DNA from: an uncultured Chitinophagaceae bacterium
Lineage (GTDB): Bacteria; Bacteroidota; Bacteroidia; Chitinophagales; Chitinophagaceae
Direction: 5' to 3'
Length of the DNA stretch: 64,000 bases
Assembly (NCBI GenBank): GCA_934502905.1
Contig: CAKSVK010000001.1
Span: 1-64,000 of the forward strand
The notes under the pieces are model-generated. The model was not told the DNA's origin. It was given only the letters and a program-made list of their open reading frames with translations, and made no database searches. The translations under genes and the position numbers were made by a program. Shown in pieces: positions 26,887 through 35,449 of this stretch (within the stretch, counting starts at the first letter, position 1; each line of letters begins with the position of its first letter).

Positions 26887-27813
26887 ATGTCGATTGAAGT
26901 AAAAAATCTTGTGAAGGTTTATGGAGCGCAAAAGGCAGTAAATGATATTTCCTTTTCGGTGAACAAAGGGGAGATCGTAGGTTTCCTGGGGCCGAATGGC
27001 GCCGGTAAATCTACGACGATGAAAATACTTACCGGCTACCTGCAGGCAACACAGGGCGAAGCATTTGTGTGTGGACTCAATGTAAGAGACCATGCCATGC
27101 AGGCAAAGACCAGGATCGGCTATCTTCCCGAGTCGAATCCGCTCTATTATGACATGTATGTGCGGGAATATCTTGGATTTGTAGCAGAAGTACACAAAGT
27201 ACCCGGCAAGAAAGCAGCAGTAGACCGTACAATAGAACTGGTGGGGCTTACTCCTGAGTCTAAAAAGAAGATAGGGCAGCTGTCTAAAGGTTATAAGCAA
27301 AGGGTAGGGCTTGCTGCCGCTTTGATACACGACCCCGAAGTGCTTATTCTCGATGAGCCTACTACCGGTCTTGATCCCAACCAGATAGCCGAAATAAGAG
27401 AAGTTATCCGCCGGCAGGGCAGGGATAAAACCGTCTTGTTTTCTTCGCATATCCTGCAGGAAGTGGAAGCGGTCTGCAACCGTGTCATCATTATTAACAA
27501 AGGTTCATTAGTAGCCAATGATACGGTCAGTAATCTTCAGGCAGGCAATAAAGAAATTCACCATGTTATGGTGCAGTTTGGTACGCCTGTATCACAGGAG
27601 CTTATCATTACAATTCCGGGCATAGATAAATTGAACAAGGTCTCGGAATTACAGTTTCAACTGACAACAAAAAGCCCGGAGCAACTGCGCCGGCAATTGA
27701 TGGAGTTGGCATTGCAGCACCATCTCAATATCGTGTCCATGCACAGCGAATCGCAAAGTCTTGAATCTGTTTTCAAAACACTTACCGCCTCATCAGACGT
27801 TAACGAAATCTAA
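26887..27813 (+). CDS. gldA: ABC transporter ATP-binding protein, GldA-like
   Basis: ATPase subunit of 308 residues from an ABC-2 type exporter. Walker A is GPNGAGKST near residue 38, the signature is LSKGYKQRVGLA, and Walker B is VLILDEPTTGLDP, followed by the switch His in LFSSHILQEVEA. Sequence and length agree with GldA, the ATPase of the GldAFG complex linked to gliding motility and surface protein handling in Bacteroidota. The permease partners (gldF, gldG) are not next to it; they may lie elsewhere. A general ABC-2 ATPase is the alternative. The last 90 residues are a divergent accessory domain. Confidence 0.82.
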   Translation: MSIEVKNLVKVYGAQKAVNDISFSVNKGEIVGFLGPNGAGKSTTMKILTGYLQATQGEAFVCGLNVRDHAMQAKTRIGYLPESNPLYYDMYVREYLGFVAEVHKVPGKKAAVDRTIELVGLTPESKKKIGQLSKGYKQRVGLAAALIHDPEVLILDEPTTGLDPNQIAEIREVIRRQGRDKTVLFSSHILQEVEAVCNRVIIINKGSLVANDTVSNLQAGNKEIHHVMVQFGTPVSQELIITIPGIDKLNKVSELQFQLTTKSPEQLRRQLMELALQHHLNIVSMHSESQSLESVFKTLTASSDVNEI

Positions 27814-27884
27814 AAAAAGTATTCCGATTAACGTTGATTAACATTAAACAGCGGTTGTGATTTTTATTACACACTGAGTCGGGG

Positions 27885-27892
27885 TAAATTTG
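27885..27892 (+). promoter_or_regulatory. -7 promoter element for the outer-membrane receptor
   Basis: TAAATTTG (27885-27892) is a perfect TAnnTTTG. A TTG at 27855-27857 is a little far (27-base spacer). It lies 45 bases above the ATG at 27938. Confidence 0.45.
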
Positions 27893-27937
27893 CGTTTACC
27901 TCAATATTCCTGACAAGGAATTCATAAACCCTCTTGC

Positions 27938-30463
27938 ATGAAATTGTATACAACTCTGTTAGGCATTTTATTTACCACATTTGTATGGGCACAGGAAGAA
28001 GAACCCGCTCCCCTGGTACCGGCTGTTCAGTTCAAAAGCAGCAAGCTGTTTGGAAAGGTAATGGATCCTAACACAGGTAAAGGCCTGGATGCCGCTTCCG
28101 TACAATTGTATACAATGAAGGATAGCCTTGTGGACGGAATGCTCACCAGGAGCAACGGAGACTTCAGCCTGTCGAACCTTGCAAGTGCCAGCTCGTATAA
28201 ACTGATCATTACAGCGCTGGGTTTTGAAGATCATATAGATTTTGTTGAAACAGGTACAGCAGGCAGCACATTTGAAAAAGACCTGGGAGATATTTACCTG
28301 GAACCAAAAATAAAACAGCTCGAAGACGTGGTGATCGTCGGCAGTCGTCCGGCGCTGGAGATGGGTATTGACAGGCGTGTATTCAATGTTGCAAAAAGCC
28401 TGAACTCCACCGGAGGATCTGCTGTGGATATTATGCGGAATATCCCTTCTGTGTCGGTAGATGTAGATGGAAACATACAGCTCAGGAATGCTTCTCCCCT
28501 GATATTTGTAGACGGAAGACCAACCGTGCTGACCCTCGACCAGATACCTGCAGATAATATAGAAAAAATAGAGCTGATCACAAATCCTTCTGCAAAATAC
28601 GACGCTGCTTCCGGCGCCGGTATCATCAATGTGGTTCTGAAAAAAGACAAACGGTACGGACTTAACGGCGTTGTAACAGCAAGTGTAGGTATGCCCAAAC
28701 TTGCAGGGGGTAATGTAAACCTCAACCTTCGTGAAGGAAACGTAAACTTTTTTCTGAGTGGAGGATATAACCAGTCTGGCGGTATAGCCCGCGGAGAAGC
28801 GTACCGGGAGAACAAATCCAACGGGGTTGTGCAAAATTACTTTAATCAGTATACTGATAATGACCGTATGCGTCGCTTCAATTTTATAAATTTTGGGATG
28901 GATTACCATATAGATAACCGCAACTCTATTTCTGTCAGCCAGACATTTGGCGGAGGAAGATTTTCGGGCACAGAATCACAGGAGCAGGTATACTATACCG
29001 GTACCAAAGAGCTGGATTACTACGGTTACAGGGATGGGGACAACACCAACAGGTTTAACAGGAGAAGCACCCGGTTGAACTTTAAGAGAACATATCCCAA
29101 GCAGGGAAAAGAGCTGACCGCTGACATTAATTATAATTTTGGAAAAAGAACAGGTGTTTCCGAAGTGACCAACCGGTATATCAATCCGGATGGCTCCACC
29201 AACCGGTCTCCCAATACAGTTGAAAATGACGGGGGAAATCATAATCATTCCGTGACTTTCCAGGCGGACTATGCCAATCCTATAGATGAAAACAGGAAGC
29301 TGGAGCTGGGAGTAAGAAGCTATCATAACTTTTACAGGAGCACTTTTAATGTGTTTAGCGTGGATAATTTTGGCAAAACACGGCTTCCCCTTAGTAACAA
29401 TTACAAGTATGCTGAAATGGTCAATGCGATCTATGGAACCTATTCGCAGAAAATAGGTGGATTTTCCTACCAGGTAGGATTAAGGGCAGAGCATTCAAAG
29501 TTTGACGGAACGCTGATTGACAGTGCTTATAAGTTCGGTTACCAATTCCCGTCAGGATTTAAGAATTTGATGAATGCGTTGTTCCCCAGCTTGTTCATTA
29601 CACAGCAGATCAACGAAGATGACCAGATACAGGCTAATTTTTCCCGCAGGATACGTCGCCCGGATTTCTGGCAAATGAGCCCCTTCATCGAGATCAGCGA
29701 TCCATTCAATCTTCGCCAGGGGAATCCCGCCATACAACCGGAGTTCATCAATTCATTTGAAGTGAATTATAACAAGTCTTATAACGGCGGAAATCTTTTG
29801 GGGACACTGTATTTCAGGAACAACCCGAGGGATATCACCCAGTACAGCGATACGATCACTGCTGAAAAATACGAGGAGCTGCAGAATGCAGGTGTGGATC
29901 CCAATGCGATATTGAATACCTTTATTAATGCAGGTACTACTAACCGTTATGGTGCGGAGCTGACCCTGCAGCAAAAATGGGGTAGTTTTGATATTACGCC
30001 TTCGGTTAACCTGCAGTACAGGACCGTTAATGCAAGTGTTGGAAGTGTAGATCTGAGCAATGAAGGCTTTAACTGGAGCGGCAAGCTGACAGCCAATTAC
30101 CGCATCAAAGCGCCTGCGCAGAAAGTGATACACAACCTGAATTTCCAGGTGATCGGTGATTATGAGTCTGAAAGAGTGATACCGCAAGGAAAAATGCTTC
30201 CGCAATACGGAATTGATTTCGCTATCCGGAAAGATTTTCTTAAGAATAATCGTGCTACCGTTACCTTCTCTATTAACGATGTGCTGAATTCCAGGCGGTG
30301 GGGTACTATTTATGATACCGAAGATTTTTACCAGGACTCTTACCGAAGGTGGAATGTCAGAAGCTTCCGGCTGACGGTGAGCTATAAGTTCGGAAATGCC
30401 GATTTCTCTATCCTGAACAGGAACAGGAACAATGGAGGCGGAGGTAATTTTGAAGAAGGATAA
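27938..30463 (+). CDS. TonB-dependent receptor-like outer-membrane beta-barrel protein
   Basis: An 841-residue outer-membrane protein of the OMP_b-brl_3 type. Signal peptide MKLYTTLLGILFTTFVWAQ is followed by a carboxypeptidase-regulatory-like domain (about residues 38-125; GKVMDPNTGKGLDAA). A plug domain follows (about 130-235), with MRNIPSVSVDVDGNI, FVDGRPTVLTLDQIP and ASGAGIINVVLKK. The rest is a barrel with alternating aromatic strands. It ends with a short Asn/Gly-rich tail rather than the canonical aromatic terminal strand. No SusD partner is adjacent, so it is not a SusC pair. The ligand is unknown. Confidence 0.88.
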   Translation: MKLYTTLLGILFTTFVWAQEEEPAPLVPAVQFKSSKLFGKVMDPNTGKGLDAASVQLYTMKDSLVDGMLTRSNGDFSLSNLASASSYKLIITALGFEDHIDFVETGTAGSTFEKDLGDIYLEPKIKQLEDVVIVGSRPALEMGIDRRVFNVAKSLNSTGGSAVDIMRNIPSVSVDVDGNIQLRNASPLIFVDGRPTVLTLDQIPADNIEKIELITNPSAKYDAASGAGIINVVLKKDKRYGLNGVVTASVGMPKLAGGNVNLNLREGNVNFFLSGGYNQSGGIARGEAYRENKSNGVVQNYFNQYTDNDRMRRFNFINFGMDYHIDNRNSISVSQTFGGGRFSGTESQEQVYYTGTKELDYYGYRDGDNTNRFNRRSTRLNFKRTYPKQGKELTADINYNFGKRTGVSEVTNRYINPDGSTNRSPNTVENDGGNHNHSVTFQADYANPIDENRKLELGVRSYHNFYRSTFNVFSVDNFGKTRLPLSNNYKYAEMVNAIYGTYSQKIGGFSYQVGLRAEHSKFDGTLIDSAYKFGYQFPSGFKNLMNALFPSLFITQQINEDDQIQANFSRRIRRPDFWQMSPFIEISDPFNLRQGNPAIQPEFINSFEVNYNKSYNGGNLLGTLYFRNNPRDITQYSDTITAEKYEELQNAGVDPNAILNTFINAGTTNRYGAELTLQQKWGSFDITPSVNLQYRTVNASVGSVDLSNEGFNWSGKLTANYRIKAPAQKVIHNLNFQVIGDYESERVIPQGKMLPQYGIDFAIRKDFLKNNRATVTFSINDVLNSRRWGTIYDTEDFYQDSYRRWNVRSFRLTVSYKFGNADFSILNRNRNNGGGGNFEEG

Positions 30464-30487
30464 ATATTTTTTATTACACAACAGGGG

Positions 30488-30517
30488 CGGCAGTTGAGAG
30501 ATCGGCTGCCGTTTTTT
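30488..30517 (+). terminator. Terminator after the receptor gene
   Basis: CGGCAG (30488-30493) and CTGCCG (30506-30511) form a stem with a 12-base loop followed by six T. Confidence 0.7.
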
Positions 30518-30599
30518 GTATTACCAAAATATCCACACCACTAACCAGGGGCAGGTCAAAGTCCCTGCGCTTTCCGGCAAATTGATGTAATTTGCGCCC

Positions 30600-31412
30600 A
30601 TGCAGCAGTATTTACAGCTTCTCCGGCATGTTATGGACAACGGCGTGCAAAAGCACGATCGTACGGGTACAGGTACATTGAGCTGTTTTGGATACCAGAT
30701 GCGTTTTGACCTTGGCAAAGGGTTTCCTCTGGTAACTACCAAAAAGCTTCACCTGAAAAGCATTATATACGAGCTATTGTGGTTCTTAAAAGGCGATACC
30801 AATACCGGTTACCTGAAAGAGCATGGTGTAAGCATTTGGGATGAATGGGCGGATGAGAACGGCGACCTGGGGCCTGTTTATGGAAAACAATGGCGCAGTT
30901 GGCAGGGTGCCGACGGGCAAACCATCGACCAGATCACAGAAGTGATTGACCAGATCAAAAAGAACCCTGACAGCCGGAGGCTGATCGTGAGCGCATGGAA
31001 TGTAGCTGATCTGCCGGAAATGGCGCTGATGCCCTGCCACAATATGTTCCAGTTTTATGTAGCGGTGCCCAAAGGATCGGATAAGCCGGCGCTTTCCTGC
31101 CAGCTTTACCAGCGCTCCGCCGACGTGTTTCTCGGGGTACCTTTTAATATCGCTTCTTATGCATTGCTGACAATGATGATGGCGCAGGTTTGTGGCCTGG
31201 AAGCCGGGGAGTTTGTGCACAGCTTTGGAGATGTTCACCTGTATAACAACCACTTGGAGCAGGCAACGCTGCAGCTTTCCAGGGCACCGTATGATGCGCC
31301 GGTCATGCGCCTTAACCCGGATGTGAAGCATATATTTGATTTTACATTTGAAGATTTCAAGCTGGAGCAATACCAGTGTCATCCCGCTATCAAGGCGCCG
31401 GTTGCTGTGTAA
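30600..31412 (+). CDS. thyA: Thymidylate synthase
   Basis: Makes dTMP from dUMP with methylene-tetrahydrofolate. The protein is 270 residues and colinear with classic Thy[13 protein letters not shown] near the start, WRSWQGADG, the active-site Cys in [11 protein letters not shown], and the dUMP-binding [20 protein letters not shown]. It ends [10 protein letters not shown]. The dihydrofolate reductase gene follows after 80 bases, so the pair closes the folate cycle. Confidence 0.98.
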   Translation: MQQYLQLLRHVMDNGVQKHDRTGTGTLSCFGYQMRFDLGKGFPLVTTKKLHLKSIIYELLWFLKGDTNTGYLKEHGVSIWDEWADENGDLGPVYGKQWRSWQGADGQTIDQITEVIDQIKKNPDSRRLIVSAWNVADLPEMALMPCHNMFQFYVAVPKGSDKPALSCQLYQRSADVFLGVPFNIASYALLTMMMAQVCGLEAGEFVHSFGDVHLYNNHLEQATLQLSRAPYDAPVMRLNPDVKHIFDFTFEDFKLEQYQCHPAIKAPVAV

Positions 31413-31492
31413 ATATGTAGCCGCCTTTTGCTGGAGAAGCCGGGCCGGCGTACCGGGTTGAATAATAGCCACATTTTAAACCATGATCTTTT

Positions 31493-32008
31493 ATGCTGAT
31501 CTCTTTGATTGTTGCCGCAGACGAGAACAATGCTATTGGTAAAAACAATAAGTTGTTATGGAGCCTGCCGAACGATATGAAATTTTTTAAAAATACAACC
31601 TATGGTATGCCGGTGATCATGGGTCGTAAAACCTTTCTGTCGATGTCCGGCGAACCATTACCTGGCAGGTATAATATCGTTGTTTCCCGGCAACGTGAGC
31701 ATGGTATCAATCATCCGGAAGTGGTGGTGGTTTCTTCTCCTGAAGAAGCGGTAGAAAAAGCCAGGGAAACAGATTGTAAGGAGGTGTTTATTGCCGGTGG
31801 TGGACAGATATACGATGCCTACCTGCCCGTTGCAGATAAGATCTATATCACAAGGGTGCGGGCAAGGCTGGATGGGGATACTTTCTTCCCGGCTTTTTCG
31901 GAAGAACAGTGGCAGAAGGTATATGAGCTCAATTTTGATGCCGATGCCCGCCATGCCTATGCTTATTCATTCCAAACCTGGATACGGAAGAACCAGGATG
32001 TGTTTTAG
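31493..32008 (+). CDS. folA: Dihydrofolate reductase
   Basis: Regenerates tetrahydrofolate from the dihydrofolate released by ThyA. It has 171 residues. Landmarks: ISLIVAADENNAIGKNN, LLWSLPNDMKFFK (with the substrate-binding Asp), VIMGRKTF (NADPH) and VFIAGGGQIYDAYLP. It is downstream of thyA and probably in one transcript. Confidence 0.97.
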   Translation: MLISLIVAADENNAIGKNNKLLWSLPNDMKFFKNTTYGMPVIMGRKTFLSMSGEPLPGRYNIVVSRQREHGINHPEVVVVSSPEEAVEKARETDCKEVFIAGGGQIYDAYLPVADKIYITRVRARLDGDTFFPAFSEEQWQKVYELNFDADARHAYAYSFQTWIRKNQDVF

Positions 32009-32115
32009 TGGAGAGTGGACAGTGAGAAGTGGACGGTTATAAGTAAATAGTGGTTAGTAGTAAGTGAAGTGGATTAGCTGCACTTGTACCTGCTTACTAC
32101 TTATTACTTGTCACC
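32009..32115. repeat. Imperfect inverted repeat between folA and methyltransferase
   Basis: The stretch is built from AGTGGACA/TAGTAAGT-like words. GTAGTAAG (32057-32064) pairs with CTTACTAC (32093-32100), and pairing extends imperfectly on both sides. No clear T-run. It may be a decayed small repeat or weak terminator. Confidence 0.5.
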
Positions 32116-32158
32116 TACCACTGCAACCTCCATCCTCTGTATCTTGCATCCTGAAACC

Positions 32159-32956
32159 ATGTACAGCAAGCCCCGATTGTTATTAAAATACCTGCGCTAT
32201 TTTGTTACCGCTGCCAACGGAAAGGGACACGGCATACACTCGCCTTTTGTGTTCGATTTTATCACTAACATTCTAAACGACAGGAATCAATATTATGCTT
32301 ACAGGGATATAGAGCGGTTGCGGGAGCGGTTATTGGAAAGCGATGAAACGGTGGATGTGCTGGATCTCGGCGCGGGATCTTCTGTAACTTCCTCCGGCAG
32401 CAGAAGGGTAAAAGATATAGCCCGTTATGTGCTGAAGCCGGGTAAATATGCCCGCCTGCTGTTCCGGATGGTGAATTATTACCAGCCCGCAACGGTTGTG
32501 GAGCTGGGAACCTCCCTCGGTATTACTACGGCTTATCTTGCCGCCGCCAACAAAAACCGGCAGGTGTATACACTGGAAGGAGCGCCTGCTATTGCAACTT
32601 TGGCAAAAAGGAATTTTGATTTGCTTCATCTCACCAATGTTCACCAGGTAACCGGGAACTTCGATGACACGCTTCAACCGCTGCTGGAAAAAATAAGGAA
32701 GGCAGCTTTTGTGTTTGTAGACGGCAACCACCGCAAGGAGCCTACCGTTCGCTATTTCAACTATCTGTTACCATACATCGGTAACGATTCAATCCTTGTG
32801 TTTGACGATATCCACTGGAGCGCCGAAATGGAAGCCGCCTGGGAGGATATAAAGAAACATCCGGCAGTTACCTGCACGATTGACCTGTTCTTTATCGGTA
32901 TCGTTTTATTCAGTACAGACTTTAAGGTAAAGCAGGATTTTACGATCCGGTTTTAG
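32159..32956 (+). CDS. Class I SAM-dependent methyltransferase
   Basis: Predicted O-methyltransferase-like protein (Methyltransf_24 type) of 265 residues. The SAM-binding motif I is VVELGTSLGITTAYLA near residue 113, with the acidic VYTLEGAP after it. Motif FVFVDGNH and the later ILVFDDIHWS give the family pattern of a metal-dependent or class I enzyme. I used the ATG at 32159 (MYSKPRLLLKY), since the upstream in-frame codons cover a repeat. Substrate unknown. Apparently monocistronic or weakly linked to folA. Confidence 0.85.
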   Translation: MYSKPRLLLKYLRYFVTAANGKGHGIHSPFVFDFITNILNDRNQYYAYRDIERLRERLLESDETVDVLDLGAGSSVTSSGSRRVKDIARYVLKPGKYARLLFRMVNYYQPATVVELGTSLGITTAYLAAANKNRQVYTLEGAPAIATLAKRNFDLLHLTNVHQVTGNFDDTLQPLLEKIRKAAFVFVDGNHRKEPTVRYFNYLLPYIGNDSILVFDDIHWSAEMEAAWEDIKKHPAVTCTIDLFFIGIVLFSTDFKVKQDFTIRF

Positions 32957-33058
32957 CATATTCGTATGTGGATGTTTGGACACACTATTTGATACGGAAC
33001 TTCGCTCTTTCAGCCCACGCTCCGTTTTTTAGTTGATGGGAGTTCCATATACCCGTTT

Positions 33059-33337
33059 TTATTTCCGATCACTATGCCCGAGGTCCTTACCAGGGTTTAT
33101 AATGTCCCGGATAAGTTGTTTTAGCTCTTTGATTTCGGGGAACCTGCCATTGGCTTTCCTGTCAAAAACGATGTGTTCGTCAACATAAATGGTGTATTGC
33201 CCGCTTGTAGCGGCAGGCTCCAGTAGTACGCCTTTGATATCATCGGAGAAGGTGCTGAGCATCTCCTGCGCCATATAAGCAGCCCGCAGCATCCAGCCGC
33301 ATTTGGGACAGTAGGTTATGGTGATAACAGGCTTCAT
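33059..33337 (-). CDS. Rdx family (SelT/SelW/SelH-like) thioredoxin-fold protein
   Basis: A 92-residue protein with a redox CxxC in YCPKCGWMLRA near the N-terminus, the Cys form of the CxxU found in selenoproteins W/T/H. VDEHIVFDRKANGRFPEI in the middle fits the family fold, and a helical tail contains ELKQLIRDII. Such proteins are thought to be thiol-based redox factors. It lies downstream of, and opposite to, the methyltransferase gene. Function in bacteria is unproven. Confidence 0.85.
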   Translation of the reverse strand: MKPVITITYCPKCGWMLRAAYMAQEMLSTFSDDIKGVLLEPAATSGQYTIYVDEHIVFDRKANGRFPEIKELKQLIRDIINPGKDLGHSDRK

Positions 33338-33452
33338 TTTGTTTGGTTTGAAATGTTGGCGATAGAGGCAACGGGAAGATTCGACCGGTTGATTTCCTAC
33401 TGATTGATCAATTGCTGCATCATTGATGATATAGTGAGTGTGCCTACATTTC

Positions 33453-35432
33453 TCACATTTTCCTTACTTCCACGTGGGTCTTTTCTTCCAGCTCCATTAA
33501 TTTCTCAAAAACCTTTTCGTATTCTTTATTTGTGGCGGACAGTTGCTGTTCTGCTTTTTTATAATTGTTTTCTACTTCCAGGAATTTACTTTTGTCTGAA
33601 TATATTTCCGGTGCCGCCAGCCGTGTGGCCAATTCATTCTTCTTCTGGGTAAGGCTGGTTATCTTTTCCTCCAGTTGCTGCAGTTGCTTTTGCTGGCGCT
33701 GGATCTCTTTTTTCAGCTCTTTATCTATCGGAATGCTGCTTTTGGGTTGCGGAGCTTCCTTTTTAGGTTCCGGCTTGGGTTCAGGGACAGGAGTTGCCTG
33801 CTGCTGTTTGGCAACAGTAGCGGCTTCGGCAGCTTTCCTGGCTTTCCATTCCATCCACTCCTCGTATCCGCCGGCAAAATCTTTTATTTCGTGGTTGTCT
33901 ATTTCCCAGATGCGGTTGGCGGTTTTGGAAATAAAATGCCTGTCGTGACTTACCAGGATGATGCTGCCCTGGTAGCGGTTGAGCGCTTCAATCAGCAGGT
34001 CAATGGAGAGCAGGTCCAGGTGGTTGGTCGGCTCATCGAGTATCAGGAAATTGGCTTTGCTGACTATGGTTTTTGCCAGCGCTACCCTTGCTTTTTCTCC
34101 CCCGCTCAATACCCTGATCTTTTTATCTACATCATCGCCGCTGAACAGGAAGCATCCCAACAGGGTTCTCAGCTCCTGCTCTGTTTTCTGGCTGCCGCTG
34201 TTTTTCATCTCTTCCAGCAATGTTTGCTGAATATCCAGGGCTTCCAGCTGATGCTGGGCGTAAAAGCTTTCGTCCACGTTGTGCCCCCATATCCGTTCGC
34301 CTTCAAAGGGTTCTGTTCCGGCTACGATACGCAGCAGCGTCGATTTTCCCTTGCCGTTGGCGCCGATCAGCGCTATTTTGTCTCCACGGTTTATTTCTGC
34401 TCCTGTATGCGCCACAATTTTTATATCGCCAAATTGCTTGGTTATATTTTTCAGGGTACAAATGATCTTGCCGGGAATTTTATCTACCTGGAAGTTGATT
34501 TTTATTTCGGGACGGTCTACGGACACATCTTCTATGCGTTCCAGCTTATCCAGCCGTTTGAGGGCGCTCTGTGCCTGGGCGGCTTTCGTGGCTTTGGCCC
34601 GGAAACGTTCTATAAAACGTTCCTGCTGGCGGATATATTCCTGCTGGTTCTCAAATGCCCGTTGCTGCATTTCCAGCCGCATTTCCTTTTCTACTTCGTA
34701 GAAGTCGAAATTACCGTTATAGAAATGTAATTGCTGCTGGTACAGCTCCACGATCTTGGTCACCATGCGGTTCAGGAAATACTTGTCGTGGCTCACGATC
34801 ACCACGGCACCTTTATAATGCATCAGGTATTTCTCCAGCCATTCAATGGAGGGAAGATCGAGGTGGTTGGTCGGCTCATCAAGCAAGAGCAGGTCAGGTT
34901 GCTGAAGGATCATTTTAGCCAGCAGCACCCGCATTCTCCAGCCCCCGCTGAATTCCTTATACGGTCGCTGCAGGTCGGCATTGGCAAAGCCGAGCCCCTG
35001 CAATACCTCTTCTGTCTGGTGATGGATATTGTAGCCGCCTAATGTATCCAGCTCATGCAGCTTATCGGCATACTCCTGTACGAGGGCTTCGTTCTCATGC
35101 TCTTTTTCCAGCCGGTTGCCCAGGGCTTCTATCTGCTTTTCCAGCAGCAGGATCTTTTCAAAAGCCCCCAGTGCCACCTGCAATATGGACTCGTTGGTAT
35201 CAAAGCTCAACAGGTCCTGGTGCAGGTATCCTATGGTGGTATCCCTGCTTCGCTCTACCGATCCCGCGGACGGCAGGTATTCTCCTACCAGTACTTTCAG
35301 CAGGGTCGACTTTCCTGTACCGTTATACCCGATCAGTCCTATCCTTTCGTTGGGCTGTATATGCCAGGTAACATCTTTTACAATTGTTCTGGCTCCAAAC
35401 TCAAACGTAACATCCTGAAATCCTGCTAACAT
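33453..35432 (-). CDS. ABC-F family ATPase
   Basis: Soluble protein of 659 residues with two ABC domains. First: Walker A GYNGTGKST, signature FSGGWRMRVLLA, Walker B LLLLDEPTNHLD. Second: GANGKGKST, LSGGEKARVALA, LILDEPTNHLD. An arm/linker of about 80 residues separates them. The last about 120 residues are a Pro/Lys-rich segment and a coiled coil, as in Uup-like members. ABC-F proteins act on ribosomes, in translation quality control or antibiotic protection; this one looks like a housekeeping type. Its start is 17 bases below the DUF2723 stop, so it is likely in one operon. Confidence 0.92.
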   Translation of the reverse strand: MLAGFQDVTFEFGARTIVKDVTWHIQPNERIGLIGYNGTGKSTLLKVLVGEYLPSAGSVERSRDTTIGYLHQDLLSFDTNESILQVALGAFEKILLLEKQIEALGNRLEKEHENEALVQEYADKLHELDTLGGYNIHHQTEEVLQGLGFANADLQRPYKEFSGGWRMRVLLAKMILQQPDLLLLDEPTNHLDLPSIEWLEKYLMHYKGAVVIVSHDKYFLNRMVTKIVELYQQQLHFYNGNFDFYEVEKEMRLEMQQRAFENQQEYIRQQERFIERFRAKATKAAQAQSALKRLDKLERIEDVSVDRPEIKINFQVDKIPGKIICTLKNITKQFGDIKIVAHTGAEINRGDKIALIGANGKGKSTLLRIVAGTEPFEGERIWGHNVDESFYAQHQLEALDIQQTLLEEMKNSGSQKTEQELRTLLGCFLFSGDDVDKKIRVLSGGEKARVALAKTIVSKANFLILDEPTNHLDLLSIDLLIEALNRYQGSIILVSHDRHFISKTANRIWEIDNHEIKDFAGGYEEWMEWKARKAAEAATVAKQQQATPVPEPKPEPKKEAPQPKSSIPIDKELKKEIQRQQKQLQQLEEKITSLTQKKNELATRLAAPEIYSDKSKFLEVENNYKKAEQQLSATNKEYEKVFEKLMELEEKTHVEVRKM

Positions 35433-35449
35433 AACTCATCCTTTCTTTT

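Noticed and set aside
33675-34730. 351-codon plus-strand open frame antisense to the ABC-F gene
   Set aside because: ABC-F motifs are unmistakable on the other strand; this is a by-product of codon bias.
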